Origin: Amaurobius ferox
Lineage: Eukaryota > Arthropoda > Arachnida > Araneae > Amaurobiidae
Reading direction: 5' to 3'
Length of the DNA stretch: 64,000 bases
Assembly: GCA_951213105.1 (NCBI GenBank)
Contig: OX578137.1
Coordinates: 80,318,104-80,382,103 of the forward strand
Shown: piece by piece, positions 14,516 through 26,144 of the stretch
How positions within the stretch are numbered: position 1 is the first letter of the stretch
Layout of the letters: every line of letters begins with the position of its first letter
Program-made: the position numbers and the translations under genes
The notes under the pieces: generated by a model
What the model was told of the DNA's origin: nothing
Database searches by the model: none
Seen by the model: the letters and a program-made list of their open reading frames with translations, nothing else

Positions 14516-15453
14516 GTACACTCATGTCCAAAAGTTAAGCATAGTTGTTGTTTATGTAAACATTTCAGGAAATCTACATCGGAATGGAAGGAAACGCGGT
14601 ATGAGAGTGTATAGTCCAGTCAGTAGATACATTGTACCTTGCAAAAGGTGGAGTAGAAGATTTTTTTTGCATTTGTATATACTGATGCCAACATGAAAAA
14701 ACCAAGTTATCCAACATGGCCGACCCCGAGAGAACTTTTGGCGGCCGAAAAACCACGAAATTGTATGCCTTTTTTTGGTTTTTTCAAAATATCTCAGAAA
14801 CGATCGACTTTTGCGATTCTTTCCCAATATAAAATTTAAAGATAATTAAATTTCCTTCAATTTTTACTATTACAACTATTTTATGGCACAAATAGTAAGC
14901 GCACTACAGCTTCTTAAAATCTGCCATTTTTTCTCTACTTAGTAAAAAAACGCATTAACACCCCTTGCCCACCTGATCCCGCAGTCACAGTTCTCCCCCT
15001 CACATTTCGCAGACGACACGATCAGATCCCAATAACAGCACATGTTCATATTGTACAACTGCAACATATATTATACTTCATACTACATTTTATTCTGATG
15101 TTCTACCTACACAGAAGCGATATTTGAATGTGAATGAATAAATATGGGGGTGATAATAAGCGAAATAATAATAAAGCATTAATAAGCAAAAATTCATGAT
15201 GTGTGTGTTGTAATTCAACTAATTTTCTAGGTATAATACATTAACATAATGAATAATAATACCAATGCACCAAATTAAATTTAAATAATCTCCACAAATG
15301 GCCAAACCTGTTTAAAGTACAAAAACAAATAATTATCTTCAAAAACACAAATTGTAGAAATTTAACATTTATATACAAATTACAAGAAGATTCATACAGG
15401 TTTGAAATAATTGAAGAAAGGAAATTAATAAGTAAAACTGAAAACATACATAT
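14516..15453. other. Intergenic, nothing recognised
   Basis: Includes a short moderately GC-rich piece (14570-14720) and otherwise AT-rich DNA. It is the 3' flank of the PIN/CXC ORF; no clear polyadenylation cassette is identified. Confidence 0.45.
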
Positions 15454-16566
15454 TTATCTTCTTCGAAGACGTTTTGAAGATGTGTGTTCTTCTTCGGGTT
15501 CAGCAACCGTCGGAGGTGGAAGGAAGTTGTCATCCTCAAGTTGTTCATCCACGTGTTGCAGTGGTTCCAAGAGCTGGTGGAGTAAGTCATTTTCCTCTTC
15601 AGTATCATCCAAAGGTGAAATTGGTGCGACATTGTCACACCCCATGTCACTGCAGTGCTTGCACTTGCTGGAGCATTTCAAACATGCCTTGCGACAGGAG
15701 CAGGGTCCACTACACCCTTTCTTGCAAGCGCAAGACACACTCTTCATAAGATTCTCAGATGCTGAATTTCTTTTTGTGTCAACAGGCAATAGACCTTCTA
15801 TGCTGCACGCCCAACCCCATTCCTCCGGGTTGGTGCCATTGCCTAACCAGCTTTGAACTTGATAGTAGCACATGTAGGAATGGTAGCGTGCAGCATCGCA
15901 CGTAGGTGGTAGTCGTGCGAGATTTATTTTTCTGTTGGAGACTGATTTTGCAAACAGATTAAATCGCAAAGTGTTCAAGGATTGGTCGGAATGGATGTCG
16001 CCTGTGTATAATGTTTTCAGAATTTCTTCTCCAACTGCAGCTATGTCATCGTGACTGCTGAGTGGATCCATGAATGTTTTAGTGACTTTCTTCACTTCAG
16101 GCGATTTGTTGACAATCTTGCACAATTTAATTTTGCCTTGACTAAAGATGGCTGATGTGGAATCACATCCACTAAATGCATGTATGAACAGGATATTACC
16201 TGGGTCGAACTTAAATGATATAGTTGAAAATAACACATTGCCAGCATTCCCTCTCCTAGGCTTAAGAAAGAATAAGTTGCTGAATGACTGGTCTAACCCT
16301 GTCATCAGAACTAGCAGATCGATATCCTCCCCAACTACGATCACATTTTCAAGTTCTTTTGCCTTCGAAATGGCAGTGTTGACGATCAGTAAGTTAGCGT
16401 CCTCTTGAGCATGCTTGACTTCAATATCACACTTTTCAAAATTGGCTTTCAGAAGTTCGATCAGACGACTCTTGTTTTGATTATTTGCCAAAAAACTTTT
16501 CTTGGGCGACTTGGTTGATAATATTCACTTCAAAGATTACTTCAGGGGAATGGTGCATCCTCATAT
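15454..16566 (-). pseudogene. FEN1/PIN-like nuclease-fold protein with C-terminal CXC cluster, 5'-truncated and frameshifted
   Basis: The main frame (16491 down to 15454, 345 codons) has no ATG; it opens after a TGA. Numbering from its TTG: acidic motif QEDA (29-32), GEDIDLL (54-60) and SGCDSTSA (107-114) match in order and spacing the metal-binding motifs of FEN1/XPG-type PIN domains. A conserved TCDAARYHS block (197-205) and a GWAC stretch follow, then a cysteine cluster CACKKGC...CSCRKAC...CSSKC (254-277) like a Tesmin/TSO1 CXC motif, then an acidic tail and a basic end. Upstream, an adjacent frame (16566-16492: ...SPEVIFEVN...QEKF) continues the family alignment and joins at a T6 run (about 16492-16497), where one extra T explains the shift. 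The N-terminal part of the usual protein is missing and HLE-1 copy B begins 225 bp upstream. I recall the architecture as an uncharacterised family present in many copies in arthropods; its function is unknown. The long surviving frame suggests a recent lesion. Confidence 0.75.
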
Positions 16567-16790
16567 CTTTCGGATTTCGTCTCTCACCTCACTTTCGGAC
16601 CTCACTGAATCCATTCGATGGCACCCAGTTGACGTTCGTCTGCTACATAGGAGCCCGGGATTGATGCTCCGCAAACACTCCGTCCATGCAGTGCCACAGG
16701 GGCCACGGCTTGAATTCAGCTGAGGGAGCAAAGGTCCCACACCACGCCGTTTAGAGGCAGAGCTGTGTTGCACTGCGACACCAAAAAAAA
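16567..16790. other. Unassigned segment between PIN/CXC ORF and HLE-1
   Basis: Higher GC than its surroundings. Open on the minus strand for 80 codons, but without a recognised motif. It could be further 5' sequence of the broken gene or unrelated DNA. Confidence 0.35.
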
Positions 16791-17755
16791 AATGATGTAG
16801 GCAACACATGACTTTCCTTATATAATGTAATGAATTTACTACTTTTACAGTAAAAAAAATAGGTTTCTCTTGCTGTAGGTACTAATATTCTTTCCAAGAT
16901 ATTGAATTTTCAACAATTAGTGGTCATTTTCATTGATTTAGCGTCATTTTTATCCATTTGGCGAGATTTTCGTTAATTTGACAACATTTCAAAAAGTCGC
17001 CAAGTTGGCGACTTTCCGCCATTTTTGTCGCCAAAATCTCGCCAAGCGTTATGGACGAAGAAATAAGTTATTCCTACAGCAGATAAATGATTATTGGCGT
17101 TCAAATACAAAAGTATTACTCAAAGTATCTTTTTTCATGAATGGAACGAGCTAGATCCACGAGAATGATGTCACTCAGATTATCGCAGGATATTACATAC
17201 GAAAAGTGAACATGTTTCTCAATAGGATTTTTTTTCTATTTTATATGACTTTTTGATATTTTTTTTTAAAAATGTGCAATATCTCGAGAACGGTTCATGT
17301 TAGCGTTCTAAAATTTATGTCAATCGTTTACTAATGAAAAATTACATAAGAAATGTCTATTTGCGTAACTTTATTAGTGGTTTTGATTTTTTGACGATTT
17401 TTTCAAAATTTCATTCGAAAATTTAGGGGAGGTTTGAACATTCGATTGCGTATAAAAACAATAAGCGTCCAGTGTTTACGAATTGTGATTTTTGTACCAA
17501 ATTTGATTCGAATCGGTCCATTCGTTCGTCAGTTATCGTCTCCACAGACCCACTGACACACACACACACACACACATTCACACACACACACACACACACA
17601 TACACACACACACACACACACACAGACATCACTTCAAAAATGTTTGATTCGTGATCAGGGATGCTTGAAACGTGCTCTCCCGTCGAAAACTCGAATTCGA
17701 ATTTTCGACCCCGTCACAATACTTTCCTTATACATTATGTATATAAGGAAAGTAA
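16791..17755 (+). mobile_element. HLE-1 copy B
   Basis: Near full-length. Left end TGATGTAGGCAACACATG at 16793 after an A-run, then ACTTTCCTTATATAATG. The internal hairpin is exemplary: TGGCGAGATTTT (16959-16970) pairs with AAAATCTCGCCA (17033-17044), enclosing a perfect AGTCGCCAA-g-TTGGCGACT (16995-17013). The (CA)n core is at 17558-17628, followed by 'cgtcgaaaactcgaattcg' and the terminal stem-loop ending AAGGAAAGT at 17753. No ORF. Confidence 0.85.
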
Positions 17756-18500
17756 AAATGACGACTTTCTTTACTTCACCGGTCGCCACCGCCCGAAGAA
17801 TTGCGACCTCGAGCTGAATTAGGCTCTAGCTCGTTTTGGCTACGAGTCGACATACATCACCGGACACACGACGTCGGATCCTAGCCGAAAGCATTGGCCG
17901 CCCTAGATAAGGGCCACAGATACCGTGCCTGAAATGTATCAAAGTGCATGCCTGATCGGGCCTCACAAAATCACAAGTGCCTCGCACTTGGAGTGCTATA
18001 CTCTCGAGATCAGAAAGGCATCTGAATTTTTACATTTTACTAAAAATTTCCAGAAATTTTAAAACGAGGGGAACGACAAAAATAGGGAGGAAGTCCCCCA
18101 ATTCCCATTCGCTGTTTCCCAAGCGCAGTAAAAAAGGCGGTTGAAATTTGCTTCACACCATGGGTTTTCGAAGAGACGCCCATTTTTTATGCGCTCCAGT
18201 AAAATTCAAGAACCAGAGGGCTTTCTACAACCGGGTGGTCCAAGGAACTGACCCCGACACGAGCCACACCTGATAGGGCTATAAATTTTCAGAGATTTGT
18301 AACTCAACTTTGACATCTTGCCGCAATTAATTCTCTAACTATTTACAATCCATGTGAAGTGCGCATACAAATCAAAGGCGCCAAAAATCCCAATTTCGTC
18401 TGTGCAGAGGCATAGCTATATACATCATACAAAACCATTATATACGTTTCAAGTACATTACAATTGTCCTTTTTCCTCCCAGGGTTACGTATTAAAAAAA
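17756..18500. other. Unrecognised GC-richer segment
   Basis: About 17770-18270 is clearly richer in G+C than the rest of the window, with several CG dinucleotides, yet has no ORF with a recognisable domain. It begins directly after the HLE-1 copy B terminus. A recently inserted element of unknown class is possible. Confidence 0.35.
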
Positions 18501-18570
18501 TCTGATGCGAGCAACACACGACTTTCCTTATATAATGCAATGAATTTACTACATTTACAGTAAAAAAAAA
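18501..18570 (+). mobile_element. HLE-1 copy C, 5'-end fragment
   Basis: TCTGATGCGAGCAACACACG at 18501 and the following ACTTTCCTTATATAATGCA run into a second left end at 18571, so this is a head fragment in direct tandem with copy D. Confidence 0.8.
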
Positions 18571-18847
18571 TCTGATGTGGGCAACACATGACTTTCCTTA
18601 TACAATGAAATGAATTTACTACTTTTAGAGTAAAATAAATAGGTTTTTCTTCTAGTAGATACTAATATCCTTTCCAAGATATTGAATTTTCGACAATTAG
18701 TCGTCATTTTCATTGATTTAGCGTCATTTTTATCCTTTTGGAGAGATTTTCGTTAATTTGGCAACATTTAAAAAAGTCGCCAAATTGGCGACATTCCGCC
18801 AATTTCGTCGCCAAAATCTCGCCAAGCGTTATGGACGAAGAAATAAG

Positions 18848-18897
<50 letters not shown>

Positions 18898-19618
18898 CTT
18901 ATTTGATATTGAATTTTCGACATATATTATATAACTATTATTATATATTTATATATTATATAACTTATTAGATATTGAATTTTCCACAATTAGTCGTCAT
19001 TTTCATTGATTTAGCGCCATTTTTATCTATTTGGCGAGATTTTCGATAATTTGGCAACATTTCAAAGAGTCGCCAAGTTGGCGACATTCCGCCAATTTCG
19101 TCGCGAAAATCTCGCCAAGCGTTATGAACGAAGAAATAAGTTGTTCTTACAGCAGATAAATTGGCGTTCAAATGCAAAAGTATTACTCAAAGTATCTTTT
19201 TCATGAATGGAACGAGCTAGATCCACGAGAATGATATGTCACTCAATTTATCGCATGGTATTACATATGAAAAGTGAACATGTTTCTCAATAGGAATTTT
19301 TTTTTTGTGTGGTTTTTTCATAATTTTTTTGAAAAATGTACAATATCTCGAGAACGGTTTATGTTAGCGTTCTAAAATTTATGCCAATCGCTTTCTAATG
19401 AAAAATTACATAAGAAATGTCTATTTGTGTAACTTTATTAGCGGTTTTGATTTTTTGACGATTTTTTCAAAATTTCATTCGAAAATTTAGGGGGGTTCTG
19501 AACATTCGATTACGTATAAAAACAATGGGCTTCCAGTGTTTATAGATTGTGATTTTTGTACCAAATTTGGTTCGAATCGGTCTATTTGTTCGCCAGTTAT
19601 CGTCTCCACAGTCTCACT

Positions 19619-19668
<50 letters not shown>

Positions 19669-19817
19669 CACACATACACACACACAGACATCACTTCAAA
19701 AATGTTTGATTCGTGATCAGGGATGCTTGAAACGTGCTCTCCCGTCGAAAACTCGAATTCGAATTTTCGACCCCATCACAATACTTTCCTTATACATTAT
19801 GTATATAAGGAAAGTAA
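18571..19817 (+). mobile_element. HLE-1 copy D with internal duplication and (TA)n
   Basis: Left end TCTGATGTGGGCAACACATG at 18571; terminal stem-loop ending AAGGAAAGT at 19815. The iteron/hairpin block (about 18675-18848) is repeated at about 18975-19140, separated by a (TA)n tract (18849-18897) and AT-rich filler. The (CA)n core is at 19619-19687. The copy is therefore longer than the family norm by one internal block. Confidence 0.8.
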
Positions 19818-20093
19818 CTATTGCTCCCAGTATTTACGGATTGCAATTTTGGTACCAAATTTCTTTCGAATCGCACCAGTCGTTCATGAGATATCGTCTC
19901 CACAGACTATCTCTATGTCACACACACACACACACTTACATACTTACACCCAGATACATACATCACCTCAAGAACGTCTGATTCGTGTTTAGGAATGATT
20001 GGAACATGCTTTCCCGTCGAAAACGCGAATTCGAATTTTCGACCTCGTCACAATATTTTCCTTATACATTATGCTATGTATATAAGGAAAGTA
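19818..20093 (+). mobile_element. HLE-1 copy E, 3'-end fragment in tandem
   Basis: Starts inside the family consensus at 'cccagtatttacggattg' immediately after copy D's stem-loop. It then carries a short (CA)n (19920-19935), the 'cgtcgaaaacgcgaattcg' block and a terminal hairpin with an enlarged loop (20057-20092). Confidence 0.8.
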
Positions 20094-20804
20094 TTAATAC
20101 GTTCATAGTTTAAAGTAATTTTTAAATAATTGGACAACTAGTGAATGAACGTTGAAGAACTATAAAATTATTTCCTTTAACAGACCCTAAATGATGGGTT
20201 TGACTTTAATTAAACTTCCCATGTCCTTTGTCTTCGGAATGTAAATTTAAAAAAGGACAGCGACATCAAGCGTTACATCAAAAGTAAATTAGTTTACTTC
20301 CAGAGCCACGGTAATTACGGTCATGGCATTACAGTGTAATTTATATCGCTTTAAAGGAACTTTTTCTTCGGATTTATCATTATAAATATTAATTGTTACT
20401 AATAAAATATTGTATATGTATATACGTGCTTGTTACTTGTTTACTCAAATAACAGCTAGGTCCCTGTACTATTATATGTATTTTAAATACACCTAAAGAT
20501 TAAATTCATAGTATTTTCATCTGAATAAATATATAGTAATACTGGAAATTATACCTGGAGTTGCTGAGAATATAAAGCAAGGAATTGTTGAGTCCATTTA
20601 TTCAGTTTTACAAAAGGCGTAGTCGAAAACATTATGTCAGTATACGTATAGTACGAATATAATGAATATACGAAAAGTACGTATTCGGATTATTGACGTA
20701 TCTTTGAACCTGAACAGAATTATAACTGTACCAAATTTAGTAGCTGTAGATCATCAAGATTTTCCCATACGGACAGATAAACACACATATTCTTTTATTA
20801 TATA
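20094..20804. other. Intergenic, nothing recognised
   Basis: AT-rich; no ORF, RNA gene or element boundary identified. Confidence 0.45.
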
Positions 20805-21388
20805 CAATATGATCGGAAAATGTCTGGCCAAATTTTAAAGGGGGTTAGAGGGGACGAATATAAAAGAATTCCCAGTACAATGCGTGTCCGGAAACGCAGC
20901 GTGAAGGTTGTAGATTGCGCTGTGTAGGGCAGTCGAAACAAGCCGGCATGCGGGATTGGTCGAGGTGGACTTGTTCCCTGGCCGCCACGGTCACCAGACC
21001 TGTCCTGCTTGGATTTCTTTCTGTGGGGCCACTTGAAAAGCATCATCTACGATACCCCTGTGGATTCCGCCGACGATATCGTCTCCAGATTGGCTGTTGC
21101 TGCTGTAGATGTGCAGGACATGGCTGGTGTTTTTGCTAAGGTACGCAGTTCTATGCAGCGGCGATGTGAAGCTTGTATAGTGGTTGGTGGTCTCTCTTTC
21201 GAGCATTTGCTGTAACACGTTGATTTAATAAAGGGCTGGTTACATTTGTTTGTGTCTCTTTCCTTTTACCTTTCCACTTTCTTTACTCTCCAGGGCTTTT
21301 ACGCGGCGTTTCCGGACACGCATTGTACTGCGAATCTTTTTATATTCGTCCCCTTTAAAATTTGGCCAGACATTTTCCGATCACCCTG
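20805..21388 (+). mobile_element. Internally deleted mariner-type element with ~100-bp TIRs
   Basis: Flanked by TA (20803-20804 and 21389-21390). The left arm (20805-~20900) is the inverted complement of the right arm (~21295-21388), including GATCGGAAAATGTCTGGCC and ATGCGTGTCCGGAAACGC. Between them remains the 3' end of a transposase on the plus strand: WPPRSPDL, then DFFLWGHLKS (from about 21009), continuing to a stop near 21213. That holds the third catalytic acidic residue region only; the HTH and the first two catalytic residues are gone. It can move only with a transposase supplied in trans. Confidence 0.85.
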
Positions 21389-21428
21389 TAGATTATGCTT
21401 CGAAACAAGGAACGTCTATATATATATA

Positions 21429-22391
21429 CAGAGGGTGTGCACACATTGTTGTAACGATTTTGACTTTCTCCAAGAATTACATTTAAATAAAAATAACTGA
21501 CTGGCATCAAGCCGGAATAGGGTTTAATTATCGTCTGCATCATTAAAAATATTCCTTGCTTTAAAATGTCTCCAGAAAATAAACAATGGATCAAAGGCTA
21601 TATTTTGGCACTTTCCGACCAGAAATACTCTTATTAAATTATAATACGCTTATTAGATTATTAAAATAAGATGTGGAAAGCACATGGTTTTAATATTTCT
21701 ACACTTAAAAAAAGTGACATAATTAATAAAAATGAAAGAAACGTCAAAGGTTACATTTGATTGGGGAAAAGGTAAAAAATGCATACCCAACAAAGGTTGG
21801 TTCTGAGAAACAAGGAAAGTTTTGCTAAAGGTTTTATGATTATTGCTGGATTCTCTTATAACGAAAAACTAAATATAAATAAAGTAGAAAAAATGTCAAA
21901 ATAAACTCGGATTACTATCAGAAATATGTTTTAACACCTGTTTTCAAAAAATACATTCCATCACTTTACCCAAACAATCTTCACTGTGTTAAAGTCCATC
22001 AGGATAAGGCTACCAGCCGTACCTCTAAATCTCCTGCTATATTTTTTGAAAAATGAGAAATCAAACCGGAATTGAGGCTATGCCATTTAAATGCATCTCA
22101 CCCAAGTCCCCCGATGTGTGTATGGATTACTGTGCATTTGGACTTTTAAAACAAGCTCTTTATAAACTGCATCCCAAAACATTGGATGGACTCTGGAAGA
22201 TTCTGGTGGAGGAATAGAACAAAATCAACCTTGATATTTTAAGAAAATTTCTTTTACCTTGGAAATCAAGATGTAATATGATAGGTCAACAAAAGAGGTA
22301 TCAGATTGAACATATTAGAAACTAAAATTCATATCTTTATTTATATATATATTTTTTCAAAATCGTTACAAAAATGTGTGAACACCCTCTG
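21429..22391 (+). mobile_element. Tc1-like element with decayed transposase, ~30-bp TIRs
   Basis: Flanked by TA (21427-21428, 22392-22393). TIR CAGAGGGTGTGCACACATTG at 21429 pairs with the inverted copy ending ACCCTCTG at 22391. Inside, on the plus strand, the C-terminal half of a transposase is readable from about 21830: a KVHQDKATSRTS block (second catalytic D; around 21990-22030) and KSPDV...MDYCAFGLLKQAL (third acidic residue; around 22105-22160), interrupted by TGA near 22056 and TAG near 22215. The N-terminal DNA-binding part is missing. It sits 40 bp from the preceding mariner-type element, in tandem. Confidence 0.82.
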
Positions 22392-22393
22392 TA

Positions 22394-22774
22394 TTTTTAA
22401 ATTCAAACAAATTCGTCTGATAGAAATAGTACGTATTCAGTTTAAAGCTTTTTTGAAATAAAATTTGTCAATCTGTCCGGTGGTGCTACGACGAAATATT
22501 TTCTATTATCTTTCTGGTCGCTTTTTTAGCTTAAAATAACTTAGCCATTATTATCTAAGGCACTGCTATATTTGAATTGGGTATTGGTTAACTGCAGTAA
22601 TACCATTTTTGTGAAATGTGAACAACATAATGTGGGATTGCTGATCATCAATATGGAAAAGAAACAATATTTATTGAAACAAAAACAACATTAGGGAAAG
22701 AAATAATTTCAATTGGATTCAAAGCAGTATTTTATAAAAATGCAGTGTATTATAGATTATTTTATACATATCCT
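22394..22774. other. Intergenic, nothing recognised
   Basis: AT-rich DNA without a recognisable feature. Confidence 0.45.
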
Positions 22775-23535
22775 ACAATAAATGTATGGGGAAAGTGCTG
22801 AAATCATGTCTAAAATTGCCAGTTTTTAACGGAACTACAAATTCCGGACGTATAGAACACGAAAATACCATTTTAGCGTGACGTCTCTGTGTCTGTCTAT
22901 ACGATGTAGGTATCCATTCTAGCTCTAAATTATTTAAAGGGATTTCACAAAACTTGTAAGTACGTCACTCGTACGTAACCCTGGAGCTGATTAGATTTCG
23001 GTACGCTTCGGAAAAAAAGAACCAAAATGACCCCTAAAAGTTGTATGTATTCACTATAGCTGAAAAACTAATAAATTGAATTTCATAAAATTTAGTTGAT
23101 AAGCCACTCGGTGGGTACCGGGTGCAGATTGGATCCTGTGTACAATCGGTGTGTATCCTGATGTGCATGATTCAGAAATAAAGAACCTGTTTTTCTTGCA
23201 AAACGACTCACAAGAATTGTCAAAAACTAAATTGACATACTACTTATGTTTAAATGCATTAACTAAAGATTTGTTTTACACGTAAGTATTGACGTCAAAA
23301 TGAATATGGCCATCCCCATAACTCTAGGACTAATTGTTCTCGAGATATTTTAGTATTTCGCATTTTACCACGTTAACTTTAACAACATGTCCAGTATCCA
23401 AATGAAAGATAAAACTGAGAATTACAACTGCGAATTCAACGCAATTTCAAATAATTATCCATGTTATTTCGTGCAAATAGACTCAATGTAATGAAATGTG
23501 CATCGTAGGGAAAGTCATGTCATGCCCACAGCAGT
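22775..23535 (-). mobile_element. HLE-1 subfamily-2 copy P
   Basis: On the minus strand the left end reads CTGCTGTGGGCATGACATG followed by ACTTTCCCT (near 23535-23505). Further landmarks are 'ctcgagatat' (23340), 'aatctaatcagctccagg' (22985), 'agctagaatggatacc' (22915) and 'agacagacacagagacgt' (22885), ending near 'cactttccccatacattt' (22785). The same order is found in copy N at 55310-56023, and both differ from the main family in the middle part, so they form a subfamily. Confidence 0.7.
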
Positions 23536-23821
23536 TTTATAATTTTATGATTGATTTTTGTGACAAAAGCATTTAATATTAAATATCAACATAATTTGAA
23601 CTAAATCGTGACGCAAAGCCGATACATGAAATTGGAATATCGGTACATCAAGATTAGAGTCTTAGTAACGTCAAACGACATTACTTTCATTATATTCGCC
23701 AGCGCGGCGCAAGATAGTGAATGGAGGAAAAGTGAAAAATTTAAACCCACTCTAAACAATGTGCTTTACACCAAAATGCCTCATTTCTTTGCCGCTATAT
23801 GGGTGAATAATTAAAAAAAAA
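23536..23821. other. Intergenic spacer
   Basis: Short spacer between two HLE-1 copies; no gene recognised. Confidence 0.4.
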
Positions 23822-24744
23822 TCTGATGTGGACAGTACATGACCTTCCTTATATAATGCAATGAATTTACTACTTTTACAGTTAAAAAAATGTCATTCTG
23901 ATAGTCTTCAGATGATGTCATTCTGTCATTCTGTCTTATATTCTTTCCAAGATATTGAATTTCTTCAATTTCATTGATTTAGCGTCATTTTTATCCAGTT
24001 GGCGAGATTTTCGTTAATTTGGCAGCATTTAAAAATGTAGCCAAGTTGGCAACATTCCACTAAATTCGTCGCCAAAATCTCGCCAAGCGTTATGAACGGA
24101 GAAATAAGTTATTCTTACAGCGGATAAATGACTATTGGCGTTCAATTACAGAAATATCTTTTCTCGTGAATGAAACGAGTTAGATCCACGAGAATGATGT
24201 CACCCAATTTATCGCATGATATTCATATTACATATGAAAAGTGAACGTGTTTCTTCACAGTTAATGTATATTTTTTTAATTTATGGGATTTTTTGATAAA
24301 TTTTTTTGAAAAATGTGCAATATCTCAAGAACGGTTCATGCCAACGTTCTAAAGTTTACGTCAATCGTTTTTTAAGGAAAAATTACATAACAAATGTATA
24401 TTTGCGTAACTTTATGAAATGTTTTGATTTTTTGATGATTTTTTCAAAAATTTCACTCAAAAATTTAGGGCGGTTCTGAACATTCGATTGCGTTTTACAA
24501 CACTAAGCTTCCAGTATACATGGATTGTGATTTTTGTACCAAATTTCATTCGAATCACTCCATTCGTTCGTGAGATGTCGTCTCCACAGGCTCAGTGACA
24601 CACACGCACACATAGACATCACTTCAAAAATGTTCGATTCGTGATCAGGGATGCTTGAAACGTGCTCTCGCGACGAAAACTCGAATTCGTATTTTCGACC
24701 CCGTCATAATACTCCCCTTATACATTATATATATAAGGAAATTA
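23822..24744 (+). mobile_element. HLE-1 copy F
   Basis: Left end TCTGATGTGGACAGTACATG at 23822; iteron block near 23965-24095 with AAAATCTCGCCA intact; very short (CA)n at 24597-24612; 'cgacgaaaactcgaattcg' at 24671; degraded stem-loop ending AAGGAAATT at about 24742. Confidence 0.8.
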
Positions 24745-24775
24745 ATAAATGTCTGGCTTAAATGTAAAAAAAAAA

Positions 24776-25705
24776 ATATGATATGGCCAGCACATGATTT
24801 TCCTTATATAATGCAATGGATTTACTACTTTTGCAGTTAAAAAATAGATTATTTTTATAGTAGTTATTTGTATTCTTTCCAAGATATTGAATTTTCGTCA
24901 ATGAGTCGTAATTTTTCATGTCGTCATCATCAACGAGTCGTCATTGATTTAGCGCCATTTTTATCCATTTGGCGTGTTTTTCGCTAATTTAGCAACATTT
25001 CAAAAAGTCGCCAAGTTGGTGACATTCCACCAAATTCGTTGATAAAATCTCGCCAAGCGTTATGATTGAAGAAATAAGTTATTCTTACACCAGACAAATG
25101 ACTATTGGCGTTCAAATAGAAAAGTATCTTTTTCCAAGAATAGAACGAGCTAGATCCACGAGAATGATGTCACCAAATTTATCGCATGGTATTACATATG
25201 AAAAGCGAACATGTTTCTGAATAGGAAATATATATTTGTTATTTTATATGACTTTTTGATAATTTTTTTGAAAAATGTGCAAAATCTCAAGAACGGTTCA
25301 TGTTAGCGTTCTAAAATTTATGCCAATCGTTTTCTAATGAAAAATTACATAAGAAATGTCTATTTACGTAACTTTATTAGAGGTTTTGATTTTTTTACGA
25401 TTTTTTAAAAATTTCACTCGAAAATTTAGGGGAGTTCTGAATATTCGATTGCGTATAAAAACAATAGGCTTCCAGTGTTTATGAATGTAATTTTTGCACC
25501 ACATGTCGTGCGAATCGGTCCTTTCGTTCGTCAGTTATCGTCTCCACAGGCTCACTGACACACACACACACACAGAAAACACTTCAAAAATGTTTGATTC
25601 TTGATCAGGGATGCTTGAAACGTGCTCTCCCGTCGAAAACTCGAATTCGAATTTTCGACCCCGTCACAATACTTTCCTTATACATTATGTATATAAGGAA
25701 AGTAA
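24776..25705 (+). mobile_element. HLE-1 copy G
   Basis: Left end TATGATATGGCCAGCACATG after an A-run at 24776; iteron block at about 24895-25060 with a 'cgtcatcatcaacgagtcgtcattgattta' variant (split: cgtcatcatc / aacgagtcgtcattgattta); (CA)n 25558-25574; intact terminal stem-loop ending AAGGAAAGT at 25703. It lies ~30 bp after copy F in the same orientation. Confidence 0.82.
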
Positions 25706-26144
25706 TAATCATATTTAAATTCATAAACACCTTGCATATTCTAACTAGAAAAAAAAAACTGTTATGTTTTAATACAAGCATATCCAACAAATTAACTCTT
25801 TTAACCTATTGTGTCAATGTTCATCTATAGCAGAGGTCCACAAACTCTTGTTGCTCGCAGTGTTCAAGCTCAGGAATTCCGTGCTCTTCAGGGGATAGAA
25901 AACCATTAAAAAAACTATAAATACTCAAACCATTAAAAAAACTATAAAAGTTTATTCTCATTGCATTAAAATTTACTCTCCTGATAAGTAGCAATATTAC
26001 CTGGAGTAGCTTTCGAAATGCTACTAGAATTTTTTTTTTTTTAAATAATTTTTGTTCTTCACACTTGTAAATATATAATCAACTCTGTTGAATACACTGA
26101 TTTATTTGCATGCTATATAGCGAAATACATATTTGCCTATGCCG
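25706..26144. other. Intergenic; possible hAT-like end
   Basis: 'agcagaggtccacaaactc' at 25830 resembles a hAT-type terminal sequence, but no matching inverted end was found. A 23-bp direct repeat 'aaaccattaaaaaaactata' occurs at 25901 and 25928. Confidence 0.35.

Noticed and set aside
19620..19690. CA-rich ORFs (Thr-His repeats) as proteins
   Set aside because: They are the microsatellite core of HLE-1, repeated in every copy.
25829..26000. hAT element
   Set aside because: A hAT-like end (CAGAGGTCCACAAACT) is present but no inverted partner or 8-bp TSD could be found.
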